Part shown: piece by piece, positions 1 to 10,015 of the stretch | Position numbering within the stretch: the first letter of the stretch is position 1 | Layout of the letters: each line of letters opens with the position of its first letter | Source of the DNA: Pirellulales bacterium | Lineage (GTDB): Bacteria; Planctomycetota; Planctomycetia; Pirellulales; JACPPG01 | Length of the DNA: 45,954 nucleotides | Assembly: GCA_035546535.1 (NCBI GenBank) | Contig: DASZWQ010000182.1 | Location: 1-45,954 of the forward strand | Reading direction: 5' to 3' | Notes under the pieces: model-generated | Told to the model about the DNA's origin: nothing | Database searches by the model: none | Seen by the model: only the letters and a program-made list of their open reading frames with translations | Made by a program: the position numbers and the translations under genes

Positions 1-2331
1 CGCTGCCATCGCTTGCGACAAGGCCGCGAGCAATTGCACGGCCGGCTGCGGGAAGGCGTCGGGTTCGGTGCTCCAGAAGTTGATCGTCGCACGCGTTTCG
101 CCCAGCTTCACCGGCACGTGCAAGCTCGATTTCGCGCCACGGGCGACCATTCGTTCGAAGATCTTGCCCTGCACCTTCGTCAAATCGGCATTCACCACCG
201 GCTTGTCCCCCTCGGCGATCGTGGCCAAGGGCTCGCCCGCAGCTTCGACCTGCGGCAACGGGCTGCGAATCGTTTCGGGGGGCGGAGGTGCCTTCTTGTC
301 GGCATCCGCGCGCCGATTGCCCGTAAAGGGACCGTATTTCTGCACGACCTGGCCGTCCTGGACGACCGTCATGCACACGCGATCGACCTGCGGCACCGTG
401 TTGGGCAGGAGGAAGCCAAAGCGGCCAAACCACTCGGCGTCCGTCAGCGCCATGTGCGTGGCGGCCTTTAGATTGTCATCGGGATCGCCACCGGTGGCTC
501 GCATGACGGTCAAGAAATCTTGCATCCGCGTCGGCTGCTTTTGCTCGGCCTGAGGATTCGTCAGGTCCTGGTGCGGATCGGCTATTTCGAAAAAGCCGAT
601 CATCATTTCTTCGAACGTCTGATCGCCGAAGCCGACCGTGGCCTTGGGGTCGGGATTATTCAGGTTGTGCTCGGAATTGTCGAAATGCGCGTGGCAGTCC
701 AGGCGCGTGCCGGCCGGCATCAGTTTCGGCTCTGCCAGACGATAGTTCGTCTGCCAGCCAAAATCGTAGCGCGGCACCGAGAGCAAAGTCTCCTTCTTTC
801 CATCGGGATACGTCACTACGTAGTCGAACGCTTTGCCGCGCAGGTGCATGTGCGGCATCATCCTCAGTAGCAGTGCATCGCGCTTGAAGATGTAGCGCGA
901 ATTGACACCGACTTCGTCCGTCTCGGGCGGCAGTTGGAAAACAAAATTCACGGCGCTTGTTACGACGACCTCTTGCTTCACCGTCTTGGGATCGGCGAAT
1001 TTCACCCCCAAGTAGCTGCGGTCCTGCTGGGCCGAGCCATTCGGCGTGTAGTGCATTTGAAACGCCAGTTTCGAGCCGGCCGGTACTTTACGAGCCATGC
1101 CCGGCGGCAAGGGCTCGGGCCGCAGCCCGGGGGCAAACGCTCCGGTGAAATCATTGCCGTTACCCAGGCCTCCCTGGCCGCGACCATCGGGCGGAATCAC
1201 GAAAATCAAAATGTGGTGTACGACCGCCGGATTGCCCGGCCGCGGCTCGATGGCGCTCAGCCACTTGTCCTCCTTCCAGCCCGGATCGACGACGAACATC
1301 TGATATTCGACGACGCCCGTCGCCGGCACGTCGTATGGCTTGTCGGCCATGTAGATGACCTGGTCGGGCTCGGGGATCATCCACCCTTCGGTGAATTGCG
1401 GCGGCTTGGGCAGGTCCTTCGGGTCACCTTCCGGCGCGCCAGCGGCCACCCAGCGGGCGATCGTGGCTTTGTCCTCGTCGCTCATCCGCGCGTCGTTTTG
1501 GAAATGACCATAGTGCGGATCGGCATGCCAGGGAGGCATGCGGCCGGCTTGCGTGACTTCTTCGATCATGCCGGCCCAGCCTGCGGCGTCCTCGTAACTG
1601 GTGAGCGTGAAGGGCGCGATCTGCCCCGGTCGATGGCAGAACACGCAATTCTCGTTCAGGATCCGCGCGACGTGCTTGGTGTAGGTGACGTCACTTTTGG
1701 TCGATGGTTGGCGATCGCGGCCGATCAAGCAGCCGCTCAGCTCGGTCGTCGGCTGCGAGACGGGCTTGCCGGCCAGGATCTCATCAAGCGCTTCGGCCAG
1801 GTCGCGCCGCGACGGCTCCTTGCGCTGATAGTTGGCCGTCTTCACCAGGCCGTATTGATCGTCGACGCGGCCGCGATAACGGATCTTTCGCGCGCGGTCG
1901 AGCACGATGATTTCAGGCGTGCGCGTCGCGCCGACCTTGTCGGCCACCGCCTGCTGCAAGTCTTTGAGGATCGGAAATTCAATGCCGTGCTGCCGGGCGT
2001 AAGCCGCGATCTCGGTGACGGCGTCCTGCCGGTTCGCGTCGATGCCCACGAACACCACGCCGCGCGATTCATACTCCTTGGCAAGCGCGGCCAGCCGCGG
2101 GGCATACAACTTCGCCAGCGGACACTCGGTGCCCAGGAATGCCAGCACGACGACCTTGTCCTTGGCGGCCTGATCGAGATCGAACGTTTGGCCGCGGTAG
2201 TCCTTGAGCGTGAACGAAGCGACCGGCGTTGCGGCCGGCGCGTTTTTTTCTGTGCCGGCCGGCGCTGCGGCCCATGCCAAGGACGGGGTTGTTGCGGTCG
2301 CCAGGATGAGCGAATGCCAGAGTTTTCGCAT
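1..2331 (-). CDS. Redoxin / cytochrome c / PHM-fold copper domain / GAF fusion protein (3' end missing)
   Basis: One frame is open from the ATG at 2331 to the window edge (777 codons seen, no stop), so the C-terminus is missing. A GAGG Shine-Dalgarno lies about 6 nt before the ATG. The order is: signal peptide (about 1-23), a thioredoxin-fold redoxin domain (about 36-190) with a single reactive-type Cys70 in TECPLAK, a c-type heme motif CVFCH (229-233), then a region like the copper type II monooxygenase (PHM/DBM) fold with its paired ligands H372-H373 and H494-M-H496. The last 80 or so residues look like a GAF domain. It is likely exported to the periplasm or cell surface and redox active. 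The redoxin+cytochrome+PHM order is familiar in planctomycetes; substrate and reaction are unknown. The GAF assignment rests on pattern only and continues out of the window. Confidence 0.85.
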   Translation of the reverse strand, partial: MRKLWHSLILATATTPSLAWAAAPAGTEKNAPAATPVASFTLKDYRGQTFDLDQAAKDKVVVLAFLGTECPLAKLYAPRLAALAKEYESRGVVFVGIDANRQDAVTEIAAYARQHGIEFPILKDLQQAVADKVGATRTPEIIVLDRARKIRYRGRVDDQYGLVKTANYQRKEPSRRDLAEALDEILAGKPVSQPTTELSGCLIGRDRQPSTKSDVTYTKHVARILNENCVFCHRPGQIAPFTLTSYEDAAGWAGMIEEVTQAGRMPPWHADPHYGHFQNDARMSDEDKATIARWVAAGAPEGDPKDLPKPPQFTEGWMIPEPDQVIYMADKPYDVPATGVVEYQMFVVDPGWKEDKWLSAIEPRPGNPAVVHHILIFVIPPDGRGQGGLGNGNDFTGAFAPGLRPEPLPPGMARKVPAGSKLAFQMHYTPNGSAQQDRSYLGVKFADPKTVKQEVVVTSAVNFVFQLPPETDEVGVNSRYIFKRDALLLRMMPHMHLRGKAFDYVVTYPDGKKETLLSVPRYDFGWQTNYRLAEPKLMPAGTRLDCHAHFDNSEHNLNNPDPKATVGFGDQTFEEMMIGFFEIADPHQDLTNPQAEQKQPTRMQDFLTVMRATGGDPDDNLKAATHMALTDAEWFGRFGFLLPNTVPQVDRVCMTVVQDGQVVQKYGPFTGNRRADADKKAPPPPETIRSPLPQVEAAGEPLATIAEGDKPVVNADLTKVQGKIFERMVARGAKSSLHVPVKLGETRATINFWSTEPDAFPQPAVQLLAALSQAMAA

Positions 2332-2546
2332 GGGAACCTCACGTCCTTTTGGGGGAAGGATTTTGGCGTGTCGAAGCTAGCGGGCCAACGGCCCTGCACG
2401 GGGCCCTCACGGGTCTCGGAATCTTGTTCGCTCGTCGCGGAGGAATATTAGATAACCAGAAGGAAGAATCATCGGCCAGCAAAGACGGGCCCTCATTCCA
2501 GGCTTAGCCCCACGAGCGAGACACAGCCCGGACCCTGCGAAGTGGG

Positions 2547-4388
2547 CTATGCCGCGGCGTTCATATAGTGGCGGCCCAAGCTGGCGTAACGAGCGTTACG
2601 CAGTAACAACTCGGCCGGCGAACCTTGCTCGACGATCTGGCCGCTGTCGAGCACCAGCACCTGGTCGGCGCGGCGGATCGTGCTCAAGCGATGCGCCACG
2701 ATGAAGCTGGTACGGCCCGCAATCAACCGCGACAGCGCCTCGCTGATACGCTTTTCGGTAAACACGTCGATCGCGCTCGTGGCTTCGTCCAGAATCAAGA
2801 TCGCGGGATCGGCCAACAGCGCCCGGGCAAAACAGGCGAGCTGCCGTTGCCCCAGCGACAGGTTCTTGCCGCACTCTCCCACGTCGGCGTGCAATCCGCC
2901 GGGGAGCGATGTCACGAGGTCATAGCAACCGAGCTTCTCGAGCGCGTCGGCGATGTCGTCGTCCGTGGCCTCGGGCCGACCGAAACGAATGTTGTCGGCC
3001 ACGGTGCCGCAGAACAAAAAGTTCTGCTGCTGCACGATGCCCATCTGCCGGTGCAACGAAAAGGTTTGCAAATCGCGGATATCGTGACCGTCAATCAGCA
3101 CTCGCCCGGCCGTGGGCAGATAGAACTTGGCGATTAGATTAATGATCGAGCTCTTGCCGCTGCCGGTATGACCAACCAGCGCGATGCACTGCCCGGGCGC
3201 AGCGGTGAAGTTTATGTTCTCAAGCACCAGGCGATCGCCTTCGTAGGCAAACGACACATCTTCGAACGCGACTTCGCCGACCATGCGCCCGATGGGTTGC
3301 GCCGCAGGACGATCGATCCAATCCGGCTCGATGGCGAGAAATCGCCGCACCCGATCGGCGCCAGCCAGCGTAAGCATCGCCTGGTTGTATTGATCGCCGA
3401 GCGTCTGAATCGGCGCAAAGAAGACATTCGCCAGGAACATGAACTGGATCAGCTCGCCCGCCGGGGCACCGATGCCGGGCGACAGGACGCGGTAGCCGCC
3501 CAGGATCAGGATCGACGCCAGGAACGCCTGGCTGTTCAATTCCAAGAGCGGCACGAACACGCCGGCCGTGCGCGCTGCCTCCATGTTGTACACCGAATGA
3601 TCGGCCACCAGTTCGCGAAACAAGCGGGCGCTGGTGTGCTGCCGGGCAAAGCCTTGCGTCACTTGCACGCCGTGTACCGCTTCCACCAGCCGCGCCGTCA
3701 CGCGGCTGAAGCTCTCCTGCACGGCGCGGTGGGCATCGGTGAGCCGGCCACGAAAGCGATAATTCAACCAGCCCAGCGTGGGTCCCATCGCGGCCACGAC
3801 CAGAAACAACGCAGGGTCGTACCACAGCATCAGCGCGGCGGCGACCAGCATCTGCCCCAGCCCGACCAGGCTGGTGAAAACGACGTCCTGCACGCCGGCG
3901 CGCACGGCCTCGGTGTCGGACGTCATGCGGCTGATAACGCTGCCGAGTTTCGTGCGACTGAAGAAGCTGGGGGTCATGCGCTGCAGGTGTACGAATACCG
4001 CGTCGCGTAGATCGTGAACGACGCATTCGCCCAGCTCGAGCGCCAGCCGCTGCCGGAAATGAAAGAACAGGTTCGTCCAGGCTGCGAGTATGACGTAAGC
4101 GGCCACGCCGAGGGCCAGTCCGCGCAGCGAGTGCCCCGCGATCGGGCCGCTAACGACGTAACCGGTGACCCATGCCAGCGCCGCCAATTGCAGCGAGCGG
4201 ACGACGACCAGCCCCAAGAGCACGTTGCGCTTTCGGGCGTAGGGGCGCGTGAAACCGTACAGCCAGCGGACGACGTCCCAGCCCGGCGGCGGCGCCGAAT
4301 CGTAACAATCGTCTTCGCCTCCGCGCGCACCCCGGCCTGCCAGCCATCCGTCGGTTTTTTGTTTGCCCCTCGCTGCAAATGTCCTCAT
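2547..4388 (-). CDS. ABC exporter half-transporter, subunit with intact Walker B (catalytic Glu)
   Basis: 613 aa type IV ABC exporter: six-helix membrane domain (about 50-335) followed by a nucleotide-binding domain (about 370-600). Seen motifs: Walker A GHTGSGKSS (about 407), Q-loop in GIVQQQ, signature LSLGQ at 510-514 (the usual LSGGQ has lost a Gly), Walker B ILILDEA with catalytic Glu535, and the switch His in FIVAHR. It lies 68 nt downstream of another half-transporter on the same strand, so the two probably form one transcription unit and one heterodimer in the inner membrane. In such heterodimers the signature of one subunit faces the Walker A/B of the other, so this LSLGQ would sit opposite the Asp-bearing Walker B of the neighbour. 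The substrate cannot be told; lipid or drug export is typical of the family. Confidence 0.93.
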   Translation of the reverse strand: MRTFAARGKQKTDGWLAGRGARGGEDDCYDSAPPPGWDVVRWLYGFTRPYARKRNVLLGLVVVRSLQLAALAWVTGYVVSGPIAGHSLRGLALGVAAYVILAAWTNLFFHFRQRLALELGECVVHDLRDAVFVHLQRMTPSFFSRTKLGSVISRMTSDTEAVRAGVQDVVFTSLVGLGQMLVAAALMLWYDPALFLVVAAMGPTLGWLNYRFRGRLTDAHRAVQESFSRVTARLVEAVHGVQVTQGFARQHTSARLFRELVADHSVYNMEAARTAGVFVPLLELNSQAFLASILILGGYRVLSPGIGAPAGELIQFMFLANVFFAPIQTLGDQYNQAMLTLAGADRVRRFLAIEPDWIDRPAAQPIGRMVGEVAFEDVSFAYEGDRLVLENINFTAAPGQCIALVGHTGSGKSSIINLIAKFYLPTAGRVLIDGHDIRDLQTFSLHRQMGIVQQQNFLFCGTVADNIRFGRPEATDDDIADALEKLGCYDLVTSLPGGLHADVGECGKNLSLGQRQLACFARALLADPAILILDEATSAIDVFTEKRISEALSRLIAGRTSFIVAHRLSTIRRADQVLVLDSGQIVEQGSPAELLLRNARYASLGRHYMNAAA

Positions 4389-4456
4389 GGTTTCCAGACT
4401 TCATTGGTTGTCGCGGGCGAGTCATCAGGTTCCACGCAGGAGACTCGCCCCAAAAC

Positions 4457-6343
4457 TTACGCGTAGCAGGCGGCCTGTTCGGCGTGCAGCCGCGTGGCCT
4501 GCCAGTAAGGGCCATTGCGCTGCGATAATTGTTCGTGGGATCCGGCTTCCACGATCCGGCCCTCTTCCATCACCAATACGACGTCAGCGCGCTTGAGCAC
4601 GGCGGGGCGATGCGTCACGATGATCGAGGTGCGTCCGCGCATGGCCCGGTCGATCGCGGCGAGAATCTCCTGTTCGGTCTGCGCGTCGACGGCGGCCGTG
4701 GGATCGTCCAAGAGCAAAATCGGCGGTTCCAGCAAGATCGCCCGCGCGATGGCCAGTCGCTGCCGTTGTCCGCCCGAGAGATTGTTCCCCTCTTCCTCGA
4801 GCCAGGTGTCATAGCCGTTGGGCAGTTGACGAATGAACTCATCGGCGGCGGCAATCTGGGCGGCGCGGACGATTTCCTCGCGCGTCGCCTGCGGATGGCC
4901 GAAGGCGATATTCGCCGCCACGGTATCGCTGAAGAGGAATGTTTCCTGAAAGACCAGCCCGACGGCTCGCCGTAGATCCTCCAAGGCCAGGGCCCGCAGA
5001 TCGATGCCGTCGACCAGGACGCGACCGATGGTCGGATCGAGGAAGCGTGGGATCAGGTGTAGTAGCGTGCTCTTGCCGCAGCCCGTAGCACCCAGGATCG
5101 CCACGCGCTCTCCGGGGTTTACCTTCCAACTGACATCGACGAGAACCGGCTCGCCCGTGTGATAGCTGAAGGAGACGTTTTCGAAAGTGATTTCGCCGCG
5201 CGGCCGCGGCAGCCGGCGCGGAAACGGGGGCGAGTGGATTTCGATCGGGGCGTCAAGCACCTCGAACACCCGGCGCGCTCCTGCCATGCTTTGCTGCATG
5301 CTGTTGAGCACGTTGACCATCTTGCTGACTTGCGCCGAGAACTGCTGCAACAGTCCCGAAAAGACGATCAGCCCGGTCCCCAGCGGCAGCTCTCCGATCG
5401 TCACCAGGTAGCCGCCGTAGCCCAACAGCACCGCCAGGTTGAGCGCCGTAAGAAACTCGCTGGTCGGCGTGAACAGGCTCAATCGCCAGAAGATGAAGCG
5501 CTGTTGACGTTGCACGGCATCGTTGGCCTGGCGAAAACGGTCGATCTGTTCCTGCTCGCGGGCGAATCCGCGCACGACGCGCATGCCCCGCACATTTTCC
5601 GAGAGGACTTGAATCAGCCGGTCCATCAGCCCGCGGTTGCGATCGTAGGCCGGCCGCACGACGTGACAGAACGTCGCCGCGACCATCCACAGCACCGGCA
5701 TGCTGGCCAGGCAGGCCAGCGACAGCCCCATGTGGATCCGCAGCATGTAAACCAGGTAAACGCTCAGCGATAACAGCAGAATGACCATCTGCAGCACCAT
5801 GCCCTCGACGAACTGCCGCACCGCCTGGGCATCGCCGGTGACGCGATTGATGATCGACGTCGTGGAATTGACGCGAAAAAAACGGCTGCTCAGATCGTGC
5901 AGCTTTTCGTAGATCGCGGCGCGCAGCTCGACGACGATTTGCTGCTGCACCACGCGCGCCGAAGAGATCGCGTGCTGGTAGTTCAGCGCCGCGCGCAACG
6001 TCGCCAGCAGCAGCACCGCCGCCGCCAGCACCAGCACCCGAGTAAACGCCGGCCAGTGCGGCGGAAAGGAAAGCCCTTCGGGCCAGGCCGGCGCAGCGCT
6101 GGCCGGGTCGACGGCGTGCCGAATCACGTCGATCGCCAGGCCGGTCAGCCCCAAACCAGCGAGCGCAAGCGCCAGCAGAACGATCTGCTGCGCCAGTAGC
6201 GTGCAGCATCCCCAGCGATGACGCCAGGCAAGCCGCAGCATGCGCAGCGTCAGCTTCGACGTCGAATGAGACGAACCGGTCTGAAACGAAGGATGAGGCG
6301 ACAACACGAAGCTTACTGGCCGGGCTGCCAGGCCTGCGAGCAC
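4457..6343 (-). CDS. ABC exporter half-transporter, subunit with degenerate Walker B (Asp for Glu)
   Basis: 628 aa ABC exporter with a six-helix membrane domain (about 45-340) and an NBD (about 380-610). Motifs: Walker A GATGCGKST (about 416), canonical signature LSGGQRQR (about 522), Walker B ILLLDDP in which Asp547 replaces the catalytic Glu, and switch His in IIVTHR. This Glu-to-Asp change together with the altered signature of the next gene (2547-4388) fits the asymmetric heterodimers of the TM287/288 and BmrCD type. The start is uncertain: 6343 is a GTG without a clear ribosome binding site, while the first in-frame ATG is at 6241, closer to the first membrane helix. A 181-nt gap separates it from the upstream gene, so transcription may start there. 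Confidence 0.92.
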   Translation of the reverse strand: MLAGLAARPVSFVLSPHPSFQTGSSHSTSKLTLRMLRLAWRHRWGCCTLLAQQIVLLALALAGLGLTGLAIDVIRHAVDPASAAPAWPEGLSFPPHWPAFTRVLVLAAAVLLLATLRAALNYQHAISSARVVQQQIVVELRAAIYEKLHDLSSRFFRVNSTTSIINRVTGDAQAVRQFVEGMVLQMVILLLSLSVYLVYMLRIHMGLSLACLASMPVLWMVAATFCHVVRPAYDRNRGLMDRLIQVLSENVRGMRVVRGFAREQEQIDRFRQANDAVQRQQRFIFWRLSLFTPTSEFLTALNLAVLLGYGGYLVTIGELPLGTGLIVFSGLLQQFSAQVSKMVNVLNSMQQSMAGARRVFEVLDAPIEIHSPPFPRRLPRPRGEITFENVSFSYHTGEPVLVDVSWKVNPGERVAILGATGCGKSTLLHLIPRFLDPTIGRVLVDGIDLRALALEDLRRAVGLVFQETFLFSDTVAANIAFGHPQATREEIVRAAQIAAADEFIRQLPNGYDTWLEEEGNNLSGGQRQRLAIARAILLEPPILLLDDPTAAVDAQTEQEILAAIDRAMRGRTSIIVTHRPAVLKRADVVLVMEEGRIVEAGSHEQLSQRNGPYWQATRLHAEQAACYA

Positions 6344-6524
6344 GCAAAAAGATGGCCCCGTGCGCGCGGCATGGCGTCAGAAGTCAGAACCTGTTCCCAA
6401 GTCGGGCGGATACTGTAGTCGGATGTCTGGGGCCGGTACAGGCTGAAACTTGGGCAAGCTGGCCGGCCTGCGCGGGACTCGTTCTGCCACGCGAAACCGC
6501 GTTCGAAACGACGCACCGACGATG

Positions 6525-9500
6525 CTAGCGTTGCGGCGCCTGAAGCGGCGCGGGGGGGGTAAATGCTGCCGGCTCGGGCTGTTCGCGAAGGGGCTTGCCC
6601 GCCTCGTACAAGGCCAGCCGGTCGCGGGCGATCTGGGTGGCTTGCTGGTTGCCGTCGACCGTGGCCCGCTTGAGCACTTCCCGCATCTCGGCGACGGCCG
6701 CGTCGAATTGGCCGGTCTCGGCGAAAGCGGCCGCTAACGAGTCGACCAGGCCCCACTGATCGTAATCCACCCCACGCGCGATCTGCCGCGCCCAGCGCAG
6801 CGCCTCTTGCCCGTCGCGCACCGAAGGATCGTAGCTCGTGGCCAGAATTCTCACATAGGCATTGATCCAATCGCGGTTCGCCGCTGCATCCGCCAGGGCC
6901 GGGTCGCGAGCAAGCGCCTGGCGAAACTCCCGCGCGGCTTCAGGGCGTCGGCCCAATTCGAGCAACACCTGCCCCAGAGCCATGTGGAAGAAGGCATTTT
7001 CCGGTTGCTCATCCACGACCGGTTGAAAGACCGCGGCCGCTTCGCGGGGCATGCCGAGCGACCGATAGATATTGAACAGGGCCATCCGGGCGTCGCTCCG
7101 ATCGGGCCGATTGCGCAGCCAATCCTCGAGCAGCTTCACGGCTTCGGCCGACTTGCCTTGCTTCAAATAGACGTCGGCCAATAACCGGTGCGGCTGTTCC
7201 GAATGCGGTTCGATCGCAATGGCTTGCTGCAAGATCGTGGCGGCCTGGTCCCACCGCTCGCCGTCCATCTGCTCGATGGCTTGTGCCACCAGGAACAGAG
7301 CGCTGCCCGGCGGTGCGCCGATCAGTTCACCTAACTGCGCCGTCCATCGGCCATGCGGCAATTTGGCAAGCCGCAGTCCGGCGCGCATTGCCTCGGGCAA
7401 GGACGCAAATAAGTGCAGCGGAGCCTTGAACTCCAGCAGCATGTTGCGATCGGTGTTCGTGCGCTGCTGAGAATCCTTGGCGGTGAGCTCGTCGAGGATC
7501 TCCTGATCGATCGTATAACGCGCCAACAGCAGCGTCCGAACGTCGGTCGTGTGAAACCAGCGCCGCCAATCGTGCTCGATATCGGGCGAGCTATCGACCA
7601 GCTTTTGCATCGCCTCCAGGCGCTCGGCATCGGGTAATAGCGGCCGGTCCGAGGCCAGGAGCACCGTATCCAAACCGCCGGTCAGCGTCACCAGTCCGCA
7701 ATAGGGAAACACCTTGCGCATGGTGCGCACGATCATCAGGTAATCGGACAGCGAAATGTTGTAGGTCTGAACCCACTGCGCGAGCACACCACCGGGCCGC
7801 AGTCGCGATTGCGCCGTCGTAAAGAATTCTTCGGTGAACAAATTCGACACGCCGGCCAGCCACGGGTTCGATGGCTCGGAGATAATGATGTCGTACGACT
7901 GCTCATCCCCCTGCAACTGGCTCCGTCCGTCGCCGTACACCATGCGCAGAGTCGATTCGGCGTCCAGTTGCTCGGCGCTGCGCCGGCAGTCGGGCGGAAG
8001 CGCCTCGTTCTGCCGCTCGAGACTGGCGCGCGTCCGCTCCAGGGGGCGGTGATTGATGTGCTGAAAGAAGGGCTCGGCGCCCACGACCGCCGGCTCGATT
8101 TCGCAGCTCGTCACGCGCGTGCCGGGAAGCAGCAGACTGGTGCCCGACGTCGTGCCGCTGCCGAATCCGATGACCAGGACGTCGCGCGCTGCGGGACAGA
8201 AGATGCGGGGAAAATAGGCCAGCCCCAGCTGCGTCACCATGTCGCTCAGGTCGCCGGCGTCGACCTTGCCGTTGACGCGCAAGCTGGCGTAGTCGCCGTA
8301 CGAGATCACCGCCACGCTGCTCGTCGGCCCTTCGGCGAAATATTTGCAGCTTATGATATCCATCACTCCGGCCTGACTGCCGTACAGGTACAGGCCCAGG
8401 TTCGTGAGCCGTGGATCAAGCGGCAGCGAGACTCCAAAAATGATCGCGGCCAGCGCCAGCGCGCAGCCGAGGGCGTTGCGTAGCTCGCGCGCGCTGCCGC
8501 TGGGCGTTACGAGCAACATGGCCAAGAGGTACAGGCCCATCGCCAATCCCATCGCCCCGGCCGTGCCGAAGCGCGGAAACAAAACGACCGCCGTCAGCGA
8601 GGCCCCCACGATCGATCCGAACGTGTTCCACGCGTAGACATCCCCCACGGCGCGGCCGACGCGCGCGGCCTGTTCGTGCGTCAGGTCGACAAATACGGGA
8701 AAGAGAACGCCCATCGCCACGGCGGGCAGGAACTGGACGACGGCCGCCGCCATGACGCACAGGCTCGCATTGCCGAGCAGCGTTTGCCGCACCGTACGGT
8801 GATCGCCCACGAAAGTCGACAGCCACGGCAAAAGCAACTTTCCGGCAAAACAAGTCACACCCAGCCCGAAGATCACGATCATCGGCAGGTAGGGAACGAC
8901 GTCGGTGCTGCGCAGGCGCAGGTGAAAGAACAAGCTGCCTGTGGCGATCCCCAGCAGCACGACAAACAGCGTGGCGCTGTACGCATACGTCGAGCCGCCG
9001 AGGACTAGCGCCAATTGCCGGCTCCAGGTCATCTCGAGGATCAAGGCCGCGAGACCTGCCAGCGTGACGGCCACGTAGACGCTCGCGAGCGACACGGCCG
9101 GCCCCGAACGCGCCTTGGGCGCGGCGGACGAGATCGCTTGCGACTTTGCTTTGTCATCGGTCGATTCTAGCCGCGGCGAGCGCACACCCACGCGCTCTTG
9201 GACAACGATCGCCGCCACGCCGATGGCTATGTTCAAAAGCGCCGTGGAATTATTGGCAGTGACCAGCCCCAGTGCCGGCAACACGTGAAATCCGGTCAGG
9301 TAACAACCGGCCGCGGCGCCGTACGTGTTGATTGCGTACAACCAGCCGGTCGCCTCGTCGAGCGCGCCGTCCCGCGCCGTCAACTCGCGCGTCAAGAGCG
9401 GCAGCGTCGCTCCCATCAGCGCGCACGGAGGTCCGATAATCACGAGCGTCACCAGGAATTGCAGCAGGAATCGCACCAGCGGCTCCTGGGGCAGATGAGC

Positions 9501-9836
9501 GTAGATCGCGCTCGAGAGGCCGATCAATGCCTGGATTTGCAACGGAATGCTGAGCGCCGCCAGACCGATGAACGATTCGCAGACGCCGTACCACCCCAGC
9601 GGCCGCACGAGGCGGTCGGCAAGTCGGCCACTGAGGTACGCTCCGACGCCGAGACCGAAAAGGAACGAGCCCCCGACGGCGGCGAATGCCAGGCTCGAGC
9701 TGCCCCACACGTGCGTGAACCGTTTGAACCAGATGACCTGGTAGGCCAGACCCGTGCCGCCCGACAGAAAGAACATGCCTGACGCCAGCCAGAACAAACG
9801 CCGCGAAACCTGCCCTGTCTTAGCGGATTTGGCCAT
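6525..9836 (-). CDS. Fused MFS-type membrane domain / spermidine-synthase-like domain / TPR protein
   Basis: 1103 aa from the ATG at 9836 (a TTG six bases earlier is possible; neither has a strong Shine-Dalgarno). The N-terminal half (about 10-480) holds many hydrophobic helices of the MFS-like type found in fused spermidine synthase proteins. Next is a class I methyltransferase-like fold with the SAM/dcSAM-binding motif VLVIGFGSGTTSG (about 550) and the motif DIIISEPSNPW (about 650). The C-terminal part (about 865-1075) carries TPR repeats. True spermidine synthases have Asp-rich active-site residues in place of SEPSNPW, so polyamine synthesis is doubtful. The fusion is common in planctomycetes and other bacteria with no settled function. 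The protein should sit in the inner membrane. Confidence 0.9.
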   Translation of the reverse strand: MAKSAKTGQVSRRLFWLASGMFFLSGGTGLAYQVIWFKRFTHVWGSSSLAFAAVGGSFLFGLGVGAYLSGRLADRLVRPLGWYGVCESFIGLAALSIPLQIQALIGLSSAIYAHLPQEPLVRFLLQFLVTLVIIGPPCALMGATLPLLTRELTARDGALDEATGWLYAINTYGAAAGCYLTGFHVLPALGLVTANNSTALLNIAIGVAAIVVQERVGVRSPRLESTDDKAKSQAISSAAPKARSGPAVSLASVYVAVTLAGLAALILEMTWSRQLALVLGGSTYAYSATLFVVLLGIATGSLFFHLRLRSTDVVPYLPMIVIFGLGVTCFAGKLLLPWLSTFVGDHRTVRQTLLGNASLCVMAAAVVQFLPAVAMGVLFPVFVDLTHEQAARVGRAVGDVYAWNTFGSIVGASLTAVVLFPRFGTAGAMGLAMGLYLLAMLLVTPSGSARELRNALGCALALAAIIFGVSLPLDPRLTNLGLYLYGSQAGVMDIISCKYFAEGPTSSVAVISYGDYASLRVNGKVDAGDLSDMVTQLGLAYFPRIFCPAARDVLVIGFGSGTTSGTSLLLPGTRVTSCEIEPAVVGAEPFFQHINHRPLERTRASLERQNEALPPDCRRSAEQLDAESTLRMVYGDGRSQLQGDEQSYDIIISEPSNPWLAGVSNLFTEEFFTTAQSRLRPGGVLAQWVQTYNISLSDYLMIVRTMRKVFPYCGLVTLTGGLDTVLLASDRPLLPDAERLEAMQKLVDSSPDIEHDWRRWFHTTDVRTLLLARYTIDQEILDELTAKDSQQRTNTDRNMLLEFKAPLHLFASLPEAMRAGLRLAKLPHGRWTAQLGELIGAPPGSALFLVAQAIEQMDGERWDQAATILQQAIAIEPHSEQPHRLLADVYLKQGKSAEAVKLLEDWLRNRPDRSDARMALFNIYRSLGMPREAAAVFQPVVDEQPENAFFHMALGQVLLELGRRPEAAREFRQALARDPALADAAANRDWINAYVRILATSYDPSVRDGQEALRWARQIARGVDYDQWGLVDSLAAAFAETGQFDAAVAEMREVLKRATVDGNQQATQIARDRLALYEAGKPLREQPEPAAFTPPAPLQAPQR

Positions 9837-10015
9837 GGGCAAAAGCAGTGTCGGGCGGCGTCCGGGCGGATGGGTGCGTTGGAAACGTAGCGGCGGCTGC
9901 GTTGGCGGAACAAGACTTGTGAGTTAATCGATTGGGCGCCGCCGGCAAGCTTTCAATCATAGGTGCCCCGACAGGCGGTGTCGACCGGCGGGCGTACCGC
10001 AGCGCGCCGAATGAG

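Noticed and set aside
934..2451. 505-codon open frame on the plus strand
   Set aside because: Antisense to the redoxin/cytochrome gene; Arg/His/Gly-rich translation without motifs, as expected in high-GC DNA opposite a real gene.
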